A stretch of DNA of 64,000 bases, from NCBI GenBank assembly GCA_024449915.1, contig JAMZAV010002231.1, positions 1 to 64,000 on the forward strand, given 5' to 3'. Every line of letters begins with the position of its first letter. Position 1 is the stretch's first letter. This document shows positions 56,515 through 64,000 of this stretch, one piece after another. Below the pieces are notes generated by a model, which saw only the letters and a program-made list of their open reading frames with translations, ran no database searches and was not told the DNA's origin. Position numbers and translations under genes: made by a program. This DNA is from Sweltsa coloradensis (lineage: Eukaryota; Arthropoda; Insecta; Plecoptera; Chloroperlidae).

Positions 56515-57534
56515 CAGCCTCAATTTAACAAGTGTTGTATTGACAGCATCATTCATCGATTAAAAACAATATCTTGCAATTATTATCGCGTAAGAAAAAC
56601 ACGGCACTGCTGAGAGAGAATGTGAAGTGTCACTGTGTCTGAGCTGGCTGGCCGGCCGGCCGAGAGAGGAGAGGAGAGCCGTGCCACTGGCAGCGTGAGT
56701 GTGAGGGGAGGGGTAACCGGTCTCGTAGGCGGCAGCTGCCGGCTGGCGGGGTGGGGTGGGGAAGTGAACCTGACACACAGCTTCACAAAAGATCGCGCTT
56801 GCTGGAAGGAAATAGAACAGTGGATGCGGGAATTTTTAACATGGTGTAAATGGGACTTTTGCAAAAACTTTTTAAAATATAGCGATCACGGTAGGGATGA
56901 CTTCGGGTACCCGGAAACCGGTTCGGAACCGGTTCCATTACGATCCGGTTCCCTTTTTTCGGAACCGGTTCTATTTTTAACCTAAAAGTTGCCAAGGGTC
57001 TAGGCACAGACGAGAATAAATGAGCCAGAAACACCCGTGGTTGCAAAATTCTTAGGCCTAGGCCTAGGCTCTATGTAGGTTGCATCACAATTTTGACCTA
57101 GGCTTAGCTTAGGCCCATGTGTTGTGTTATAATAACATTGCAGAACTTGTTAATAACATTTTAATCATATACCTATTTTTTTTTCACGTTTAAGATCACA
57201 TAATCCAAACTTTATGAACGAAAACGAAAGCAAACAATCTTGTAGGCCATTGTTTGTTCAACTGTTCTCACTTAGCAGTTCTTACAATGTCTGGGACACG
57301 GCTCCGCCCCCTATCGAAATTCGAATCGATTATCGCCCCGCCCATGTTTTCAATCGAAATTAGCCCGCGCAGATTCAAATTTACGAAAATTGAGAAAGAA
57401 AAATATGTGTAGGAACCGGTTCCGAACCGGATCCGGAGAGGATGGATCCGGTTCCGGATTTTTCGACCCGAAGTCATCCCTAGATCACGGCGAGAAAACG
57501 GACGATGCGGGAACAATCCATAGGGGTTTTACTG
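56515..57534. mobile_element. Partial copy of the 28708-30761 pogo-like family
   Basis: Inverted match to 28708-29240, from CAGTAAAACCCCTATGGATT (read from 57534) through GTTTTTGCAAAAGTCCCATT and GGCAGCTGCCG. Homology stops near 56515, so the far end is lost. Confidence 0.75.
56892..57482. mobile_element. hAT MITE, 591 bp
   Basis: TAGGGATGACTTCGGGT ends and a perfect 8-bp duplication GATCACGG (56884-56891, 57483-57490). Subterminal GGAACCGGTTCC repeats. Close relative of the ends of 10841-11703. Confidence 0.92.
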
Positions 57535-58381
57535 CATTTTATTTACTACGTAATAAACTTGGCGTGTGCACATTGAATTGAGATAAGTTTTTAAAATGTT
57601 GTTTGCAGTTTATTTTTACGTTTCAAAGATTTGATGGAATTTCCAGCTGCTCTATATGTTTTTTTCCGCTCGTGCGATTTATTTCAGGGAACAGAATAAT
57701 ACACAGTATAATTACCCCTCCCCTTCCCGCGCGAGGCCGGCCACCGTGATGTCGCGTAAACAATGCTGGCTAAACTACACTCGTCTTTGTGAAGGTGAAG
57801 GTCGTTCTTCGCGGAAGTCTCGTCTCTGTGAAGTTCGATTTCAGCGTGTTTTAAAGATTCAGCGGCGTTATTTAAGTGTCCAATATTTATTACGTGACAC
57901 TGACAGCATTCGGAGATAAAATACGTAGCGGGCGGGCGCAAGCACTAATGAATGAACTGATTACGTAAGTTCGGCATGGGGGCGGGTGGGAGGGGGGGGC
58001 ACTGAGATAGCGACAAGGCAATTGACCTTGAGCTGCCTACGATCCGATATCAATTACACTACGCAGATGTGTCACATAAACGATTTCGTAATCGGTGCTT
58101 GATGTTACTCCTGCTTGCGATTGCACAACACGAAGCGAGCGCCGAGTTAACGATGTCTTACCATCCGATGCCACCTATAAGCAAACAAACTCACTTCCTA
58201 CAGCCTTCCATGCTCATAATCTAGCATAGGCGCTACCTAGGAGTAGTTTAAAGCACTCAAGTTGATGTTGTCACTTTGTTGGTACAGTAGGCGGCAATTT
58301 TGAAGGTTTTTTGAATTTACGAATTCCTTTAAAGTATTTTTTTTGCCTCTAGTTAAATTCGTAAATTCAAAGTTTCACTGG

Positions 58382-58450
58382 TAACTGATTTTCAGTGGGG
58401 GACAGTAAATCAAAGCGACCAAGCCAACCCTGTAGGCCCCGACGCAATAA
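58382..58450 (-). repeat. SINE, right half of the split copy
   Basis: TAACTGATTTTCAGTGGGGG, ACAGTAAATCAAAGCGAC, CCTGTAGGCCCCGACGCAAT match 33527-33597. Confidence 0.82.
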
Positions 58451-58479
58451 ACTCAAATAAAAAATAAACTAAAACATTC

Positions 58480-58640
58480 AGAGGGGTTTCTATTGAAATT
58501 CGAACTTCTATACAATTTTCAATCGTACTTGAAATGAACTTGAACTGAACTGGATATCAAACTGGTATTATTGGTATTTGGTATAGTAGGTAAAATAGTG
58601 ATAAATCTGGACCGGCACCTCCACCAAGAAAGTACGTAAC
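58480..58640. mobile_element. hAT-derived fragment with CCGGCACCTCCACCA
   Basis: GAAATTCGAACTTC, CTTGAAATGAACTTGAACTG and the 15-mer at 58612. Similar in style to 16515-16948. Ends not found. Confidence 0.55.
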
Positions 58641-58794
58641 TTCTGGACCTTCCCAACCATTTTTATCTTTTTTGCCTGACCCAAGATTTAATTAGCCCCA
58701 CTAAAAAAGTTTTGTTTTGACCATTTAAAACTGAATTAACATTTTAATTTTGTATATAGCCGAGATAGTAATAATATACTGAAGCCATTGGTTT

Positions 58795-58990
58795 AGCCGC
58801 AGGTCGTTAGGCTAGTTCCCACTCGAACATTGAAGTTAAGCAACCTTCGGGCGTGGTCAGGGGGAGAGTGGGTGAACACTCTGCCCTGAGACACACGTAT
58901 ACCGCTGGTTAGAGCAGGTGGAGGGTTCGAGAGCTAGTGTAATGGCTTCGTTCTCCTCGACGTCTGCTCGGCAGTCCGGGTTAGTGGAGG
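58795..58990 (+). repeat. 5S rRNA-derived SINE (SINE3 type)
   Basis: CATTGAAGTTAAGCAACCTT, CGGGCGTGGTCAG, AGTGGGTGAAC follows the order of the 5S rRNA internal promoter (A box with AAGCTAAGCA, then C box TGGGTGACC). The sequence is too diverged and continues into non-5S sequence, so it is a SINE or relic, not a 5S gene. Confidence 0.68.
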
Positions 58991-59291
58991 AACCTATATG
59001 ACTTGTCATGGTGGTACTTTTCGAAAGGAGTAGGGTACATGCCGGTACCGGGTTTCCCCTCCTACCTTCTATTCATACTTTATCCTCATCTATCCCCACT
59101 CATTGTCTCGAATAGCCTTCGTGAGAGAGACGTAAGAGAGACCGTAGACGTTTTAAGCAATATCAAATCAATTAATTTATGTATTTTTTTATTGTACCTG
59201 GAAATCGGGAAGCATTTTTTGTCTAAGTCAAATTATGGGCATATCCATGAAAAAATAAAATAAAAATAACATTTTTTGGAAACTTAAAGTA

Positions 59292-60250
59292 CCGTATTGA
59301 CCCGAATATAGTACGGTCTCGCATATAATACTGATAGTGATTTTGAGAAGAGAAAACGAGAAAAAATACAAAAAATACAAAAATAATGAAGCTGGCAAAA
59401 TAAAAATAAAGTTTTAAAATGTGTTTATAACTTGATATTAGTATACCTTAGTTTGGTGAGTATTTTTCCTAGGCCTAGGCCTAGACCCAAGCAAAAGTGT
59501 GGGCCTAGAGCTTAAGCCTAGGCCTAGCCCAAACATCACATCGACTAGGGGCCTAGGCCTAGGCCTACTCTAGCCCTAGCCTAGGCCCTCGCAAGTCTAC
59601 AGCCTAGGACCTCACAAGTCTACAGCCTAGGCCCTACGCGTGTAAAAAGTAGGCCAAGGCTGCGTGCTAACGGCAAATTTTACTACCCAATTCCGAAACT
59701 TCATTTTTTCACTGATTCTTCTTTTGTATGATAACGCTTACCACGTAATTTATTACGATAATTAATAACAGGACTTGGATGTGAGGACAGGGAGACGCGA
59801 GGGGAGACGTGAATTTCTACACGGCGTCGAAAATAAACATCCTTTATTGGTTTTCTTGCGACTATATCACTGATTTCCGATCAACTATCCTGAAGAAAGA
59901 ATGTGGAGAATATTTCATTTGAACACTTTTTTACATCTTTTAAACTCGTAGTTGGTGTGGTTTGACACTTTTGATGTTTCAGTTTCTTCCATCTTTGCTA
60001 GCGTCTCTGAAGGTCAAACTCACCATCACCGAGCGTTGCGATTGGAGGAAACGCGTTTGCCATAGAGGGTGCTAGTGAGCGTACGCGTGGCGCGCTCTGT
60101 CGGCCATCGTTGGAACTCGTTGTAGGGCGCGGGATATTCGAACGTGTTGAAATAGCATTGGAAATGTCTAGTCCGCGCATATAATACGAGTGCGAATTTG
60201 GAGGAATTTTTTTCGGATAAAAACCCCGTACTATATTCGGGCCAATACGG
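59292..60250. mobile_element. Pogo/mariner-type MITE, 959 bp, CCGTATTGACCCG ends
   Basis: CCGTATTGACCCGAATATAG at the left, CCGTATTGGCCCGAATATAG reading inward from the right; TA on both sides. Interior contains dense TAGGCCTAGGCC repeats at 59470-59640. Confidence 0.85.
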
Positions 60251-60345
60251 TATAACTTTTAATGACGTTTGCACATCCCTGCTCTTTACTTTACAGAGTT
60301 CTGGCTCGATTAGCAAATCCATGTTACTATATCTACTATGTTTAT

Positions 60346-61522
60346 TAGTATTACGGACGATAATCGTATATCGATACAATACGATATGCGACGTCATATC
60401 GCGATAATCGTACAATATTATTTTGCACTGAATATCGTGATAAATCGATAAACCGTCATATTGTTGTCTCGTTATCGTCGTTTGACAATTTGCATTTGGC
60501 GTGATTTTCTATTGATGTTAGCCAACCGACCAGCCCATTCTCAGTATTTGTTATCTGTATGGGTACTTTACTGCAGCCATTATGTCATCTCACACTAAGC
60601 TTGCCCCTCAAGGGGGCCGGCAAACCGGCCAGATGTGAGAGAAGTGCGTCAGTGATAGTAGCGGTCGCTTCAAGGTCGTCAGCCTTGGTTGTACGGTGTG
60701 GGCCGGCGTAGAAGGAGAGAGATAACATATAGCTGCGTCAAGATCAGTAGTTGTTGTAAATGCATTAATGAATCACTCGTAAGTGTTTGGTAAGGTCGAA
60801 GATCGTTTGTATGTCAACCAAAAATAACTCTGATTTATAGTAAACAGTGAACCTTATTTATTTATAGTTATACTGATGAGGATTTCATAATATGGGATTG
60901 TCTGTTCGTTCGTATGTTCATGTGTATTAATCATAATCAGTTGCCTACCCACCAAGAGATACCAGCCGCGCTCACGCGTTTTGTCAGCCTTCCGTCTGAC
61001 CGACCGCCCGGCTGGGAGCGATGGCGTCCATGCCTACGAGTGCGAGCAAGACAGATGCGGAGATATATCTCGTAGTCGTAGCAGAGCGGTGTCATCTGAG
61101 AATAAGATACGCGTTCTATCCAACTCACAGCTGCCCGGCCAGTACGCGTGGGAAAAGATGTGTGATGTAAATAATATTATGTTTCAACCGATTTCACAGT
61201 GCATAGGATTGTTATTCCTGGGCTTATCTTATTTCCCAGGCTTATCTTGCGACGAGAGCAATAGTGAGTGATTTTATGATATAAATATGATACAAATAAT
61301 AAAAAAAATAGATTTGTTTTACCCTTTTTAAGATGATTTTACACAATTTACAAAATGTCTGTTGCGCGCAATTTTTCGCTATTTTCGATATTGCCGATTT
61401 TATCACGATATTTTCGATAATATCGTATCGCGATAAAAATAAACGCGGACAATATTATCGCGATATATTTTTGGAAAAATGGCGATTATCGATATGAATT
61501 TATTTATCATAACGCAATCCTA
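60346..61522. mobile_element. hAT element, 1177 bp
   Basis: TAGTATTACGG at the left, TAGGATTGCGT reading inward from the right; perfect 8-bp duplication ATGTTTAT (60338-60345, 61523-61530). Dense TATCGAT/CGATATCG runs at both ends. Internal module GGCTTATCTTGCGACGAGAG (61239) shared with the hATs at 10.8 and 14.9 kb. Confidence 0.87.
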
Positions 61523-61662
61523 ATGTTTATAAGAAAGTATATGCCTTGGGTTTATTTAAAAATATCAAGTTCATAAAGTGGGGTGCGGCCATTGTGTGAA
61601 GCCATTTGAAGGGCACAGGGGCACAAGGATACAACTCATATTTGTATTCTTCTAAAATAATA

Positions 61663-62801
61663 CAGTACAACCTTGTTTTTAAAGACCCTTATTAATACGA
61701 CGATCGCGGTTATATGTCTTTTTTGGATTTCCTACGAATTCTCATAAGGTTCTATGTATTTCACTTTTAATATTACGACGCAATATAAGGGTCACTCTCA
61801 TTACTACCACGTCTGACGGCCTGGAGTAACTAAAACGTTTGTAAACTCATAGATCACAAAAACTTTATTACTACTCTCTCGGAAATGGCTTAGAAAGTGG
61901 AAAACGGTGATTTCAGGGTCTACTCATAAACTCCCCCCCCCCCCCCCATCACCATCACCCCAGCTGCGGCCGGCCGCTTTCCTTCCTGTTCGTGCCGTCA
62001 CTTGAAACCAAAATTTCCTTTCCCACACAACTTGAAAAAGTCCCCCAAGCCATCTGGATCTCACGCGCACTTGGGTCGGCACATGTCCCCCACTCCTCTC
62101 AGTCGGTCATCCCCACCCGTGCACAGTTAGCTGTGAAGTGGATTGTATGCGCATCGGTGTCCGCGCACGCCCCTTTCCTCCTCTCAGCCAGCTACGACCT
62201 TGGCTACAACGAGTTACATCGCCGCAACTCTCTCTCTGGCTCTCATACGCTTGTGCGCTAACACACCGACACTGGAAACGGCCTCAACTTTTATATATAA
62301 TTATTAATATTTTAGTCCTGTTACGTAAATGTTTTGTTTTATCATCAATAATGAAGTGATACATGTAGAGACCAGGCCTACTATTATTTGGCATTTGTAT
62401 GTTTGAACATATTAAGTTGTATTGGTTTAATCTCAGTAGGCCTCATCCATAAATAATTGATGTTTTATTTATTTTTAATAGTACGACGAGCATGATATAA
62501 CGACGTTATACCCGTCTCTCCTGAACGTCGTACTATAGTGGTTCCAACGAAAGAATGCAGATGGCTCGAAATGGTTTTCCCAACCTAACAACTTTGTCAA
62601 CTCTATTCACGCTAGCTCAGCGTGGATCTAGCACATGGAGGAACTCTTATGATCTAGCACAGATAAATTTTGCTTGCGTTGGTAAAAGATATTTCTTTCA
62701 TACACAAAGGCGACATTCCATTTACCGCGCATTCATTTAACCCCCACCACTACCAAGCACCTGCATTCTTTCATTGGAGCAAGTATATCAAGGTTGTACT
62801 G
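61663..62801. mobile_element. Pogo-like element, 1139 bp
   Basis: CAGTACAACCTTG at the left and its exact complement at the right, TA on both sides. Subterminal ACGACG-type repeats (61698; 62480-62535). C run at 61931-61947. No transposase. Confidence 0.83.
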
Positions 62802-62889
62802 TAAAGTACTGTAAGTGATAAACTGATAATCCAAATTCAAAGGTGTTTTTTTCTGACTTGTGTCGATATTTTCTATCGAACTATCGGTC

Positions 62890-63290
62890 ATTAGATTAGA
62901 GTCTAGAGTCTAGTTAGATTAGGATTAGAGTCTATGCTCCAGGTCCAGGGTTAAAATCCCGCTATAGGCAGAAAACTTGTAGTTCTTATGTGGCTTACTT
63001 AGGAATGGGGAAAAACGGGACTTTGGAGCCGTCCTAGCAACAAGGCACAATACATTCTAAGGGGTTGTTCCAAATTAGCCTTTTTTGATTTTGGTGCTGT
63101 CCACGGGTGGAATCGTGCCCATCTTGTTTGGGATGGGTGTCTCCTTTTTAAAATATCGGTCTCTAGTCGTGGAGGGTGTCGGCGCCTACGGGGTTTGGGC
63201 TTGGACTGGTCTGTTTAAAATTAAATATCCCCCACTAAAAAAATTCAGTTATGTGACTAAGTGGGTAGACTCTAATATGATTTTTGATTG
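62890..63290 (+). repeat. tRNA-derived SINE, diverged
   Basis: TCCAGGGTTAAAATCCCGCT (B-box region), GGACTTTGGAGCCGTCCTAG, then the tail AATTCAGTTATGTGACTAAG, TGGGTAGACTCTAAT. Same family and order as 33470-33900. Confidence 0.72.
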
Positions 63291-64000
63291 AAAAAAGTTT
63301 CGTTCCACATCACCCGAGGCAGGTATTTATTTTATTGTAAACAAAAAATTTTTCATCGCTTTAAACCGTAAATTATAAATCATTTTCAACACTAATCACC
63401 AGTTTAGGCAGAACAAAACAAAAGATACAAATAAGTTTTACTACAAATAGGTCCCTGTCTCTGAATTCTCAAATACATTTATTTTTTACAAGATTCCACG
63501 GGCACACCCTAAATTTTAAAAAAAAAATTCAAGGGAAGAGAGATATAGAGCTTTCAACAAAAAGTTAAATAATTTTCACCACCAATCACCGCTTTTGGGT
63601 ACCGTATAATAAAATGAAAATTGACTTTTTTGTTCCCCCCAAATACCTGCCTCTGCACATCACTTTAAGAAATGTAGTCTTTGTCAAGGTAGGTACTGTA
63701 TGCCAGTATTTCCTTTTAAACCTTCTTGAATGGGGATACATACTTGTCATGTACAGTACTTCTCCTGCCCCCCTTTGTAAATATTCATTATGTAGAAAGC
63801 ATGTAATATGGGTGACAAACCATTATGTATAACTGACTTGCAAGTGCTATTTTTATATTATTTTTATGTTATGTAAAAATGCATATTATATAGTAATATG
63901 TATCTTGTTTTTAATTGGGTCTAATTATCTACATGAATTATGTACATATCTATGATAATACCAATAAATATCACTATCACTACTAGTTTACTTTAAAGTG
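63291..64000. other. 3' flank, nothing recognised
   Basis: AT-rich. Two related stretches (63300-63420 and 63480-63610, CACCANTCACC with TTTTGG and CATCACT phrases) look like a decayed local duplication. No PPP4R4 exon found. Confidence 0.45.

Larger units (their letters stand above)
55911..58381. mobile_element. Pogo-like element, about 2.47 kb, inserted in a SINE
   Basis: CAGTGGAACTTTAAATTTAC at the left, CAGTGAAACTTTGAATTTAC reading inward from the right, TA on both sides (one extra G at the right). Contains a piece of another pogo-like family (56515-57534) which itself contains an hAT (56892-57482). No transposase found. Confidence 0.75.

Noticed and set aside
58795..58920. 5S rRNA gene
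   Set aside because: Too diverged, wrong continuation and no terminator T run; better as a 5S-derived SINE.

Overview
The window is eukaryotic nuclear DNA, almost certainly from an invertebrate animal with a large, repeat-rich genome. Evidence: one protein-coding gene split into at least 14 short GC-rich exons with GT-AG introns, spread over more than 55 kb of AT-rich DNA that is packed with animal-type transposable elements (hAT, pogo/Tigger, piggyBac-like, Helentron-like, Penelope-like, CR1/Jockey-type LINE, an LTR retrotransposon, and tRNA- and 5S-derived SINEs). I cannot fix the phylum. A strong oddity of base composition is the very frequent palindrome TAGGCCTA (often GTAGGCCTAC) in non-coding DNA.

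The one host gene recognised is on the + strand, from before position 723 to beyond 55783: an orthologue of PPP4R4, a HEAT-repeat regulatory subunit of protein phosphatase 4. Fourteen exons (called A to N here) give about 720 codons in an order collinear with the vertebrate protein. The 5' exons (start codon) and the last exon(s) lie outside the window or were not recognised. Exon L has a frame conflict at its 3' end.

Layout: 1-7.3 kb, intron with a Helentron-like copy and a 2-kb element carrying arrays of TGTCACGGATGTTACA. 7.3-14.7 kb, exons B to E with hAT elements, a Charlie-like element and fold-backs. 14.9-19.6 kb, nested hAT/Penelope material, a SINE and a Helentron-like copy. 19.6-25.9 kb, a repeat-poor intron. 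25.9-31.5 kb, exons F to H with Helentron-like, pogo-like and hAT insertions. 31.5-40.1 kb, exons I and J among hAT elements, SINE and LINE fragments and a 646-bp TTAA palindrome. 40.2-42.9 kb, a Tigger-like element with a broken transposase. 44.0-48.6 kb, a 118-bp tandem array of the start of exon K, split by a gag-only LTR retrotransposon. 48.6-55.3 kb, exon L, a piggyBac-like MITE, a pogo-like MITE and a dead LINE. 55.3-64 kb, exons M and N followed by a SINE split by stacked DNA transposons, a 5S-derived SINE, more pogo/hAT elements and a tRNA-type SINE.

The most unusual observations are: (1) tandem duplications at or touching four different exon-intron junctions of the same gene, two of which stay in frame; (2) a 15-bp motif, CCGGCACCTCCACCA, kept in many hAT-type elements with unrelated ends, often as pairs 51-53 bp apart; (3) the TGTCACGGATGTTACA array element; (4) a set of elements with Helentron-type asymmetric ends, one beginning seven bases into a PPP4R4 intron.
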